Source: an uncultured Alphaproteobacteria bacterium
GTDB lineage: Bacteria > Pseudomonadota > Alphaproteobacteria > Micropepsales > Micropepsaceae
Reading direction: 5' to 3'
NCBI GenBank assembly: GCA_903922545.1
Contig: CAIXUE010000275.1
Span: 1 to 9,945, forward strand
DNA length: 9,945 nt
The notes beneath the pieces were generated by a model that had not been told where the DNA came from, made no database searches, and saw nothing but the letters and a program-made list of their open reading frames with translations. Each line of letters begins with the position of its first letter. Position 1 is the first letter of the stretch. Shown here one piece after another: positions 1-6,188 of the stretch. The translations under genes and the position numbers were made by a program.

Positions 1-954
1 GGTTTTCTTGCCGTCTTCCGAGACATTCTGCACGATCATATCGACATTGACGCCGGCATCGGCCAGGGGTCCGAAAATCGCCGAGGCGATGCCGGGCCGG
101 TCAGGCACCTTGTGCAGGGTGATCTTGGCTTCATCGCGGCTATAGGCGATGCCGGTGACTGGTTTTTTTTCCACGATGTCTTCCTCGTCGCAAAGCAAAG
201 TCCCGCCCACATCGGGCGTGAAAGTCGAAAGCACGCGGGTCGGCACCCGGTGCAGCATGGCGATTTCCACCGATCTTGTCTGCAAGACCTTGGCGCCCAG
301 CGACGCCATTTCCAGCATTTCCTCAAAGGCGATTTTTTCCAGCCGCCGGGCGCGCGGCACGATGCGCGGGTCGGTGGTGTAAACGCCATCCACGTCGGTA
401 TAAATATCGCAGCGGTCAGCCTGGATGCCGGCCGCCACCGCCACAGCGCTGGTGTCGGAACCGCCGCGGCCCAAAGTGGCGATGCGCTTGCCCGCCGCCA
501 CACCCTGGAAACCGGCCACCACAGCCACCTCGCCCGCCTCGATGGCGCGTTTCATTTCGCTGGCCGGCACGCCCTCGATGCGCGCGGCACCATGCACGGA
601 AGACGTTTCAATCGGCACCTGCCAGCCCAGCCAGGAACGCGCCTTCACGCCCATGGCGTTGAGGGTGATGGCCAGAAGGCCGCTGGTCACCTGTTCGCCG
701 GCAGCGACGACGACGTCGTATTCGCGCTGATCGGGAATGGCCGCCAGCACCTTGCCGCCCCGGCCCTCGACCGGCGGCTTGGCCGCTTCATTGGTCCAGG
801 CCACCAGCTTGTTGGTTTCACCGGCCATGGCGCTGACCACCACGGCGACCTTATTGCCGCGCTCCACCTCACGCTTCACCAGGGAAGCGACGTGACGGAT
901 ACGGTCCAGGTCGGCCACCGAGGTGCCGCCGAACTTCATGGTGATGGTGGCCAT
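1..954 (-). CDS. lysC: Aspartate kinase, 3' end cut by window edge
   Basis: Phosphorylates L-aspartate with ATP, the first step of the lysine, threonine, methionine and diaminopimelate pathway, in the cytoplasm. The 318 visible codons are uninterrupted. The amino-acid-kinase signature KFGGTS lies at residues 7-12, the GRGGSD loop at 162-167, and the DIYTDVDGV nucleotide-binding stretch at 183-191. A linker with VEKKP (261-265) leads into an ACT regulatory domain (about 266 onward, VPDRPGIASAIF). The family is about 400-420 residues long with two ACT domains, so most of the second should lie beyond position 1. The start at 954 puts the conserved N-terminus MATITMKFGG in place, with a GGGG run 5 nt upstream as a weak ribosome site. 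The gene is divergent from ubiG, a pairing common in alphaproteobacteria. Feedback control by lysine and threonine through ACT is family knowledge, not visible here. Confidence 0.96.
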   Translation of the reverse strand, partial: MATITMKFGGTSVADLDRIRHVASLVKREVERGNKVAVVVSAMAGETNKLVAWTNEAAKPPVEGRGGKVLAAIPDQREYDVVVAAGEQVTSGLLAITLNAMGVKARSWLGWQVPIETSSVHGAARIEGVPASEMKRAIEAGEVAVVAGFQGVAAGKRIATLGRGGSDTSAVAVAAGIQADRCDIYTDVDGVYTTDPRIVPRARRLEKIAFEEMLEMASLGAKVLQTRSVEIAMLHRVPTRVLSTFTPDVGGTLLCDEEDIVEKKPVTGIAYSRDEAKITLHKVPDRPGIASAIFGPLADAGVNVDMIVQNVSEDGKKT

Positions 955-979
955 ATTTGCCCCAAGCTTTGCGGCGGCC

Positions 980-1008
980 TACATAAACGGGGCCGATCTT
1001 CTACTCAA
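980..1008 (-). promoter_or_regulatory. Candidate lysC promoter
   Basis: On the minus strand TTGAGT (1008 to 1003) is followed after exactly 17 nt by TATGTA (985 to 980). This fits a weak sigma-70-type promoter firing towards lysC with a leader of about 20 nt. On the plus strand the same hexamer reads TACATA, with TTGCCC 17 nt upstream (957-962), so the -10 could in principle serve ubiG as well. Both matches are partial, and the call rests on spacing and position in a 77-bp divergent gap. Confidence 0.3.
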
Positions 1009-1027
1009 CCCTGGCCGCTCAACCCTG
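1004..1027. repeat. 10-bp direct repeat in the lysC/ubiG gap
   Basis: CTCAACCCTG occurs at 1004-1013 and again at 1018-1027, separated by GCCG. The copies are identical, start 14 bp apart, and lie between the divergent lysC and ubiG starts. The first overlaps the candidate lysC -35. They could be a tandem regulator-binding site, or simply a chance or slippage duplication. Confidence 0.6.
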
Positions 1028-1031
1028 AAAA

Positions 1032-1784
1032 ATGACCACCGAGACCGTCCTGAACGAGAGCAGCATCGATCCGGGCGAAGTGGCCAAATTCTCGGCCATG
1101 GCCGCGGAATGGTGGGATCCGGCTGGTAAATTCGCCCCCCTGCACAAATTCAATCCCGTCCGGCTGGAGTTCATCCGGGCTGAGGCCTGCGGCCATTTCG
1201 GCCGGGACGCCAGAAGTCTCAGGCCATTTGAGGGGCTTTCACTGCTGGATATCGGCTGTGGCGGCGGGCTGCTGTCAGAGCCGATGGCCCGGCTGGGCTT
1301 TACCGTCACCGGGGCCGATGCCTCCGAAAAGAATATCGGCACCGCCCGCGCCCATGCCGCCCAAAGCGGGGTGATGGTGAATTACCGCGCCGCCAGCGCC
1401 GAGCGGTTGGTGGAAGAAAGCCTGAGTTTCGATGTGGTTTTGAACATGGAAGTGGTCGAGCATGTCGCCGATGTGGGGGCCTATCTGGGCGCATGTGCCA
1501 GGCTGGTGAAGCCGGGCGGGATCAGCGTGGTGGCCACCATGAACAAGACGCTCAAATCGCTGGCCCTGGCCAAGATCGGCGCCGAATATGTGCTGGGCTG
1601 GCTGCCGCGCGGCACCCATGACTGGAACCGCTTTATTCCGCCCACAGAACTTCGCGCGAAACTAGAAGAAGCGGGTTTAAGCGCCTTGAAAATGCAAGGT
1701 GTTTCGTTTGATCCGTTGAACTGGGACTGGAAGTTATCGTCCAATGTGGACGTGAACTACATGGTCGTTGCCGCGAAGGCCTAA
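1032..1784 (+). CDS. ubiG: Ubiquinone biosynthesis O-methyltransferase UbiG
   Basis: SAM-dependent enzyme that carries out both O-methylations of ubiquinone synthesis, on the 2-polyprenyl-6-hydroxyphenol and on demethylubiquinol, at the inner face of the membrane. It is 250 residues, usual for the family. The N-terminal part carries the UbiG-typical [19 protein letters not shown] (16-34) and PLHKFNPVR (36-44). SAM motif I is LDIGCGGG (72-79), with an acidic residue in GADAS (94-98) and the EVVEHV post-motif (140-145). The segment [16 protein letters not shown] (171-186) followed by [11 protein letters not shown] (191-201) matches the membrane-associating, substrate-side region of UbiG. No clear ribosome site precedes the ATG; the start is chosen because it gives the expected N-terminus. 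The stop codon overlaps that of the convergent membrane-protein gene. Confidence 0.96.
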   Translation: MTTETVLNESSIDPGEVAKFSAMAAEWWDPAGKFAPLHKFNPVRLEFIRAEACGHFGRDARSLRPFEGLSLLDIGCGGGLLSEPMARLGFTVTGADASEKNIGTARAHAAQSGVMVNYRAASAERLVEESLSFDVVLNMEVVEHVADVGAYLGACARLVKPGGISVVATMNKTLKSLALAKIGAEYVLGWLPRGTHDWNRFIPPTELRAKLEEAGLSALKMQGVSFDPLNWDWKLSSNVDVNYMVVAAKA

Positions 1785-2275
1785 CGCAGGATTTCGATCA
1801 GCAGGACCCAGGCGTTGATGATGCCGCCAGCCAGCGCCATCACGACACCCGGCACCAGCCAGTAAAGACCGCCATCGCGTTGCGCCAGCAGCGACACCCC
1901 CGCCGCCATGATCGGCAGCGAGGCCGACCAATTGAACAGCCGGCGCAGCCAGCGCCATTCTTTGGGGTGACGGTTGTTGCGGACGCGATAAAGAATCAGG
2001 GCAGTCAAGATCCAGGTCAGCAGACCCACGCCCACGCACTCGATGCCGAAGACCCAGCCAGGCTGACCCGGCACCAGGCCCAAGGTGGAAAGCAGCAGCA
2101 CCCCCGTCAGAAGCGCAATGGTTTCCGCGGCCCGGCCGGACAAAAGCCGCGACGCCACGATCCTTTGAAGATTGATGGAGATGGCGACGATTACCAGCCC
2201 GGTCAGAGCGGCGGCGGCACCCGCCTCGGCGACAAAGAAATTAGCCCAGGCGGAAGGATCGAAAGCGGCGTTCAT
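1781..2275 (-). CDS. Small multi-spanning membrane protein, unknown function
   Basis: 164 residues, mostly hydrophobic. By eye there are about five membrane segments: near 13-34, 50-70, 74-96, 112-130 and 137-160, with a basic loop [16 protein letters not shown] between the third and fourth (97-112). The N-terminal stretch [19 protein letters not shown] followed by SINLQRI reads like a family of uncharacterised bacterial membrane proteins that I recognise by style only and cannot name. There are no catalytic or binding motifs. It is the last gene of the comF-to-DUF1178 run, 93 bp behind the DUF1178 stop, so it may be cotranscribed or independent. Its TAG stop and the TAA of ubiG share bases in the string CTAA, leaving no room for a terminator between them. 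The ribosome site is weak. Confidence 0.85.
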   Translation of the reverse strand: MNAAFDPSAWANFFVAEAGAAAALTGLVIVAISINLQRIVASRLLSGRAAETIALLTGVLLLSTLGLVPGQPGWVFGIECVGVGLLTWILTALILYRVRNNRHPKEWRWLRRLFNWSASLPIMAAGVSLLAQRDGGLYWLVPGVVMALAGGIINAWVLLIEILR

Positions 2276-2347
2276 GCCGCTTTATGACATGGCCAAGATA
2301 AAAGATGGATTCCCTTCCCTCGCCGCTGGACACGGCTCGCCGGGGAT

Positions 2348-2370
2348 GAAATCGCGCTTAACGCGATTTC
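2348..2370. repeat. Perfect 9-bp inverted repeat at the end of the DUF1178 gene
   Basis: GAAATCGCG and its exact complement CGCGATTTC flank a 5-nt loop (CTTAA). The outer arm overlaps the stop codon of the DUF1178 gene. It would form a strong hairpin in the minus-strand transcript, but no T run follows (ATCCCC), so it is not a textbook intrinsic terminator. It may end or protect the upstream mRNA before the membrane-protein gene. Confidence 0.6.
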
Positions 2371-2779
2371 AATTCGCGCCATCGAGATCCGGCGGCAGGG
2401 GCGCGACATCCACACCCTCGGCTTCCAGGGCCTTGGCTTCATCGGCGGTGGTCTCGCCATAGATATGGCGGTCGAAGGTTTCGCCGTAGTGAATCTTGCG
2501 CGCTTCTTCCGCGAAATTGGGGCCGACATATTCGGCATTGTCCTGAACATATTTGCGCAGGCCCGTCATGAACTGGCGCATCGCACCCGGTTCCTGTTTT
2601 TTGTCACTGCTTCGGCTGGTGGCCAGCGCAGGCGCCATGATGGCTTTTTCCACGCGGCGCGAATTGCAGGTCGGACAGCACAGCGAGCCGTCACCCGACT
2701 GAACGTCGTACGACCCGCTATCCCGGAACCAGCCCTCGAATTCGTGGCCGTTCTTGCAGCGCAAGCTATAGACAATCAC
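2369..2779 (-). CDS. DUF1178 family zinc-ribbon-like protein
   Basis: 136 residues. The opening MIVYSLRCKNGHEFEGWFRDS and the body match the DUF1178 family, widespread in alpha- and betaproteobacteria and of unknown function. Cys8 with His12 in CKNGH, plus Cys35 and Cys38 in CPTC (with Cys34 beside them), look like a metal-binding ribbon. A central stretch MRQFMTGLRKYVQDNAEYVG (67-86) and then FAEEARKIHYGE (89-100) and RHIYGETTADEAKAL (104-118) are the family's conserved second half. The start codon is GTG, with GGAG 10 nt upstream. It follows the nitrilase-family gene by 88 bp on the same strand, as is common in alphaproteobacteria, which hints at a shared role but proves none. A perfect hairpin (2796-2813) sits just upstream of the ribosome site. 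Confidence 0.92.
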   Translation of the reverse strand: MIVYSLRCKNGHEFEGWFRDSGSYDVQSGDGSLCCPTCNSRRVEKAIMAPALATSRSSDKKQEPGAMRQFMTGLRKYVQDNAEYVGPNFAEEARKIHYGETFDRHIYGETTADEAKALEAEGVDVAPLPPDLDGAN

Positions 2780-2795
2780 TTCGACAGCACTCCAA

Positions 2796-2813
2796 CGGCC
2801 TGCCCCCAGGCCG
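2796..2813. repeat. 7-bp hairpin in front of the DUF1178 gene
   Basis: CGGCCTG (2796-2802) and CAGGCCG (2807-2813) are perfect inverted copies around a CCCC loop. On the minus-strand mRNA this hairpin lies three bases upstream of the GGAG ribosome site of the DUF1178 gene (2790-2793). It could stabilise the downstream message or modulate initiation. There is no T run, so a terminator role is unlikely. Confidence 0.45.
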
Positions 2814-2867
2814 AACGTGGGTATTAGGCCGTGTCTGTCTTTTTTTGCAAGAGGTCGGCGCCGGAGC

Positions 2868-3686
2868 TCAGCTTAACTTAAATTCCCGGTCATGTTTCAG
2901 GCTGGGGAGTTTTTCTCGCGCTTCGGTTGCAAGCCGCTGATCAATATCCGCGAAGATCACGCCAGGTTCGGTTCCCGCTTCGGCCAGCACAGTTCCCCAG
3001 GGATCGACGATCAGGCTGTGGCCATAGGTTTTGCGGCCATTCTGGTGCGTTCCGCCCTGGGCCGGCGCAATCACGAAGGCGCCATTCTCGATGGCGCGAG
3101 CGCGCAACAGCACATGCCAATGCGCTTCGCCGGTGGGGACCGTGAAGGCAGACGGCACGGTGAAAGCGAAGGCGCCTTTTTTGGAAAGTTCCCGGTAAAG
3201 GCGGGCGAAGCGTATGTCGTAACAGATGGAAAGACCCAGCTTGCCCCATTCGGTATCGGCCAGCACCGCTTCCTCGCCGCCCGCCACCGTGTCTGATTCG
3301 CGATAACTCTCGCCGGTTTTCAGATCGACGTCGAAAAGATGAATTTTGCTGTAGCGGGCGCGGATACTTCCATCCGGCCCGATCAGAAAAGAGCGGTTGG
3401 CGGTTTTGCCGCCCGGCACCTTGATCGCCAGCGAGCCGATCAGAAGCCAGACGCCAAGTTCGCGCGCCTGGGCGGTGAAAGCAGGCAGCGCCGGATCATG
3501 GGCTTCATCAAACGAGCTGGCCAGCTTGGCGCCGCCATCGGCGGCCATCAAGGCGGTGTTCTCGGGTGTGGCAATGAACTTGGCGCCGCCGCTCGCCGCT
3601 TCGGCGATCAGGCGCGAGGCATCGCGAATATTTTCGCCAACATCTTCACCGGAGCGCAACTGAACGCAGGCGGCTTTGAAACTCAT
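2868..3686 (-). CDS. Carbon-nitrogen hydrolase, Nit1/Nit2-like amidase
   Basis: 272 residues, full length for the nitrilase superfamily. The catalytic triad is visible: Glu42 in TPEN, Lys114 in RYSKIHLFDVD, and Cys155 in SICYDIRF. The segment AFTVPSAFTVPTGEAHWHVL (173-192) and RARAIENGAFVIAPAQ (195-210) are typical of the Nit branch. The ending PSLKHDREFKL is also usual for alphaproteobacterial members. By family, the likely reaction is hydrolysis of deaminated glutathione or another omega-amide; the exact substrate cannot be read from sequence. The start ATG overlaps the TGA of the glutaredoxin gene (ATGA), so translation is probably coupled. The glutaredoxin neighbour makes a glutathione-linked substrate attractive, but that is inference. 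Confidence 0.93.
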   Translation of the reverse strand: MSFKAACVQLRSGEDVGENIRDASRLIAEAASGGAKFIATPENTALMAADGGAKLASSFDEAHDPALPAFTAQARELGVWLLIGSLAIKVPGGKTANRSFLIGPDGSIRARYSKIHLFDVDLKTGESYRESDTVAGGEEAVLADTEWGKLGLSICYDIRFARLYRELSKKGAFAFTVPSAFTVPTGEAHWHVLLRARAIENGAFVIAPAQGGTHQNGRKTYGHSLIVDPWGTVLAEAGTEPGVIFADIDQRLATEAREKLPSLKHDREFKLS

Positions 3687-3940
3687 GAATTCAAAAGGGG
3701 GTCGAGCTTGCCTTCACGTTCCAGGGCATTCAGCTCATCAAAACCGCCGACATGGGTGTCGCCGATGAAAATCTGCGGCACGGTGCGCGCGCCGCCGGAC
3801 TTGGCCAGCATTTCCTCGCGCGCTTTGGTGTCCATCATCACGTCCACGTCTTCGTACGGCACGCCCTTTTTGGTCAGCAGCGACTTGGCGCGGGCGCAGT
3901 AGGGGCACATGGGGGTGGAATAGACTGTGACCGGCTTCAT
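3683..3940 (-). CDS. grxC: Glutaredoxin 3 (GrxC type)
   Basis: 85-residue dithiol glutaredoxin, the usual length for GrxC. It reduces disulfides and glutathionylated proteins at the expense of glutathione in the cytoplasm. The active site CPYC is at residues 12-15. The cis-proline TVP is at 53-55, and the glutathione-contacting GGFDEL at 65-70. The open frame extends 17 codons further up to 3991, but those residues (basic, RNRCRVRA) are not glutaredoxin-like and would run into comF. The ATG at 3940 gives the standard MKPVTVYST start and has GAGTGAGAG just upstream. It lies 22 bp after the comF stop and overlaps the amidase gene by ATGA, so it is an internal operon gene. Confidence 0.95.
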   Translation of the reverse strand: MKPVTVYSTPMCPYCARAKSLLTKKGVPYEDVDVMMDTKAREEMLAKSGGARTVPQIFIGDTHVGGFDELNALEREGKLDPLLNS

Positions 3941-3962
3941 GGCTCTCACTCTACAACGATTC

Positions 3963-4691
3963 CTATATAGGCACTTCCGTGGCGCGGACAACGCGGGCTA
4001 AGGCCAAAATCCGCACTTTGGCCGCGCCCGCCCGCTTTAGCGCCCGGCAGGCGGCCTCGGCGGTCGCCCCGGTGGTGACCACATCGTCCACCAACAGAAT
4101 GTTGCGCCCGGCCACGCGGGCTTTTTCCCGCACCTGGAACGCACCCAGCACATTGCGGCGCCGGCCCCGGGCGGAGGTCATTTCGCCCTGGCTGCGGGTG
4201 GCGCGGCTGCGGACAAGAACGCCGGTATCCAGTTCCAGCCCGGTTCTGCGGGAAAGCGCCCTGCCCAACTCCGCAGCCTGATTATACCGCCGACGCCAGA
4301 GACGGGAGGGATGCAGCGGCACGGGGACAATGAGATCGCTGGCAGCGATCAGGCCGCTTCCCGCCCGCTCCAGCCACAGCGCAAAGCCCGGCACCAGATC
4401 GAGCCGGTCGGCATGCTTCAGCGCCAGGATGGGACCGCGGCTGACATCGTCATAGCGCAGGATGGCACGGGCGGTATCGAACGACGGCGGATGCGCCAGA
4501 CAGACGGCGCAGAGGGCATCGTCCAGCGGCACATCAAATGGAATGCCGCAACGAGCGCATCCGGGGCCATCCAGGAACTGGATCTTGCTCCAGCAGGCTG
4601 CGCAAAAGCCCTGACTGGCCGCCGGCTCGCGGCAGGCGATACAGAGCGGTGGAAAAAGCAGATCCAGAACTGTTTTCCAGGCGTGCCGCAT
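3963..4691 (-). CDS. comF: ComF family protein (phosphoribosyltransferase fold)
   Basis: 242 residues with the usual two-part ComF/GntX layout. The N-terminal zinc-binding part has four CxxC pairs: Cys17/20, 30/33, 45/48 and 61/64. The C-terminal phosphoribosyltransferase-like part contains VPVPLHPSRLWRRRYNQAAEL (122-142) and the PRPP-loop signature LLVDDVVTTGAT (199-210). In competent bacteria ComF helps process incoming DNA; in many proteobacteria its role is unclear, and no other competence gene is in this window. First gene of the minus-strand run comF, grxC, amidase, DUF1178, membrane protein. Its start is only 18 bp from the divergent methyltransferase start, so the two promoters must overlap each other or the coding ends. 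There is no clear ribosome site before the ATG. Confidence 0.93.
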   Translation of the reverse strand: MRHAWKTVLDLLFPPLCIACREPAASQGFCAACWSKIQFLDGPGCARCGIPFDVPLDDALCAVCLAHPPSFDTARAILRYDDVSRGPILALKHADRLDLVPGFALWLERAGSGLIAASDLIVPVPLHPSRLWRRRYNQAAELGRALSRRTGLELDTGVLVRSRATRSQGEMTSARGRRRNVLGAFQVREKARVAGRNILLVDDVVTTGATAEAACRALKRAGAAKVRILALARVVRATEVPI

Positions 4692-4709
4692 GGCTGTAGT
4701 CTAGCGCCA

Positions 4710-5552
4710 ATGAACCAGACCCGCCCGCCCCTTTTTGATTTTCACACAGCGCAATTGCGGCGCATACGGGCAGCAGCCTTGTCCGGCGACAGGTTCCTGG
4801 AGGCGTCGGCGGCCGAAAGGCTGGACGACCGGCTGGCGGCGGTGACCCGCAAGTTTTCGCGCGGGCTGGTAATCGGCGGCACGGTACCGGAAAGCCTGCG
4901 CGGTTTTGCGGCGGAATGGGTGCAAGGCGAATTTGATGGCCATGAAATTCTGAACGCGGAGCCGGGATCGTTAGACTTGGCGGTCAGTATTTTTTCGCTG
5001 CAGGCGATAAACGACCTGCCCGGCGCGCTGGTACAAATCAGGCGTGCTTTAAAGCCCGATGGCTTGTTTCTGGGGGCGCTATTCGGCGGCATGACCCTGG
5101 CGGAATTGCGCGACAGTTTTGCCTTTGCCGAGATTCAAACACTGGGCGGAATCAGCCCCCGTGTTTCGCCTTTCGCCGATGTGCGCGATCTGGGCGGTTT
5201 GTTGCAGCGGGGCGGTTTTGCCCTGCCCGTCGCCGATGTGGAACGCATGAAAGTGCGCTATGGCGATTTTTCCGGACTGGCGCGTGACCTGCGCGCCCAT
5301 GGTTTGACCAATGCGCTAAGCGAAAGACAAAAGCACTTCCTGCGCCGGCAAACGCTGGCGGCGCTGCTGGCGCATTACCGGGCCCATCATGCTTCAGAGG
5401 GGAAACTCAACGCCACGTTTGAGATTGTTTATCTCACCGGCTGGAGCCCGCATGAAAGCCAGCAACAGCCGCTGAAGCCCGGAAGCGCCAAAAACCGCTT
5501 GGCCGACGCCTTGGGCACGGCCGAACACAAGATCACTTCAGGCCGGGAATAA
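4710..5552 (+). CDS. SAM-methyltransferase-like protein, NDUFAF5/BioC-like
   Basis: 280 residues. The features placing it are SLDLAVSIFSLQAINDLPGAL (87-107), IRRALKPDGLFLGALFGG (110-127), SPFADVRDLGGLLQRGGFALP (153-173), and the C-terminal GWSPHESQQQPLKPGSAK (244-261). These match the alphaproteobacterial relatives of NDUFAF5, the mitochondrial complex I assembly factor that hydroxylates an arginine of the NDUFS7 subunit. The usual SAM motif I glycine loop is replaced by LVIGGTVPESL (53-63), so methyltransferase activity is doubtful. The frame stays open upstream to 4311, but that is antisense to comF; the ATG at 4710 gives the family's N-terminus. There is no clear Shine-Dalgarno. The end overlaps the pilin gene tail to tail by 20 bp. 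Assignment to the family is firm; function is inferred. Confidence 0.88.
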   Translation: MNQTRPPLFDFHTAQLRRIRAAALSGDRFLEASAAERLDDRLAAVTRKFSRGLVIGGTVPESLRGFAAEWVQGEFDGHEILNAEPGSLDLAVSIFSLQAINDLPGALVQIRRALKPDGLFLGALFGGMTLAELRDSFAFAEIQTLGGISPRVSPFADVRDLGGLLQRGGFALPVADVERMKVRYGDFSGLARDLRAHGLTNALSERQKHFLRRQTLAALLAHYRAHHASEGKLNATFEIVYLTGWSPHESQQQPLKPGSAKNRLADALGTAEHKITSGRE

Positions 5553-5685
5553 CCTGGCCGAGCATGGTGTTGACCTTGGTGCCCATGGTGGTGAGGGCGG
5601 TAATCACCACAAAGGCGATCAACGCGGCGCACATGGTGTATTCGATCGCCGTGGCGCCGCTGGTGTCAGCGGTGAATTTTCTCAC
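5533..5685 (-). CDS. Flp-type (type IVb) pilin, short orphan gene
   Basis: 50 residues with every hallmark of an Flp prepilin: a short basic leader ending in glycine (MRKFTADTSG, residues 1-10), a predicted cut after Gly10, then ATAIEY with Glu and Tyr at mature positions 5 and 6. A single hydrophobic helix follows (AALIAFVVITALTTMG, about 19-34) and then a short polar tail. It would be cut by a TadV/CpaA-type prepilin peptidase and assembled by Tad machinery, none of which is in the window. The start is GTG at 5685, overlapping the mutT stop as GTGA, which suggests coupled translation; no ribosome site is seen. The frame is open further up but there only shadows mutT. The final 20 bp overlap the end of the opposite-strand methyltransferase gene. 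Confidence 0.88.
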   Translation of the reverse strand: MRKFTADTSGATAIEYTMCAALIAFVVITALTTMGTKVNTMLGQVIPGLK

Positions 5686-6110
5686 AAGAGATCGCGTAGC
5701 ATGGGAATAAGCGGCAAGTCGGCCGCGGGCATGGGATAAAGGCCTGCGTCCTGGTGCAGATCCCGGGGCCGCACCCATTTCAAAGCCACATGCGTCAGGG
5801 GTTCGGGATTGCCGTCCCATCGGCGGCAAATATAAAGCGGCATCAAAAGGTGAAACGCGCCATAGGTATGCGAAGCAAAGGTGAACGGCGCGAGACAGGG
5901 CTCCTTCACCGTCACGTTCAATTCCTCCCGAAGCTCGCGTATCAGCGCCGCTTCCGGAGTTTCCCCCGTCTCGATCTTTCCGCCCGGAAATTCCCATAAC
6001 CCTGCCATACTCTTACCCTGGGGGCGTTGCGCGATAAGCACGCGTCCGTCAGGGTCCACCAACGCTGCGGCCACGACCAGCAAAATGTCATGTGCCTTTG
6101 TTGTGTTCAT
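5682..6110 (-). CDS. mutT: Nudix hydrolase, MutT-type 8-oxo-dGTP diphosphatase
   Basis: 142 residues. The Nudix box is clear: Gly44, Glu50, then RELREELNV at 58-66, with the catalytic Arg58-Glu59 and Glu62-Glu63 in place. The usual glycine near its end is Asn65. LIAQRPQGKSMAGLWEFPGGK (25-45) is typical of true MutT, which hydrolyses oxidised dGTP and so prevents A:T to C:G mutations. The start ATG at 6110 gives the expected N-terminus; the upstream bases lack a good ribosome site. It is divergent from osmC across 78 bp and is followed with a GTGA overlap by the pilin gene. Closely related Nudix enzymes use other substrates, so the 8-oxo-dGTP role is likely rather than certain. Confidence 0.92.
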   Translation of the reverse strand: MNTTKAHDILLVVAAALVDPDGRVLIAQRPQGKSMAGLWEFPGGKIETGETPEAALIRELREELNVTVKEPCLAPFTFASHTYGAFHLLMPLYICRRWDGNPEPLTHVALKWVRPRDLHQDAGLYPMPAADLPLIPMLRDLL

Positions 6111-6176
6111 GGTGGAACAATCCTGGCTAAGGCTGGATTAAGGTTCATGGTAAACCCGTATTAACATCCACGGAAA

Positions 6177-6182
6177 AAGGAG
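6177..6182 (+). promoter_or_regulatory. Strong ribosome binding site of osmC
   Basis: AAGGAG with 6 nt to the ATG at 6189. It is the best Shine-Dalgarno in the window, where most other genes have weak or no visible sites. This suggests high translation of the peroxiredoxin. Confidence 0.85.
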
Positions 6183-6188
6183 ACAAAA

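Noticed and set aside
112..1035. 307-codon plus-strand open frame opposite lysC
   Set aside because: The minus strand gives a full aspartate kinase sequence with its motifs; the plus frame is a His-rich shadow that runs to the ubiG start.
2831..2847. T-rich run (TGTCTGTCTTTTTTT) as a terminator
   Set aside because: The T run is on the plus strand, where no gene ends nearby. On the transcribed minus strand it is an A run.
4331..4347. GATCGCT/AGCGATC inverted repeat as an operator
   Set aside because: It lies within the comF coding region and is explained by codons; there is no supporting context.
5533..5997. A 154-codon minus-strand protein ending in the pilin sequence
   Set aside because: Its first two thirds overlap mutT in another frame and resemble nothing. 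Only the last 50 codons, from the GTG at 5685, are a real gene.
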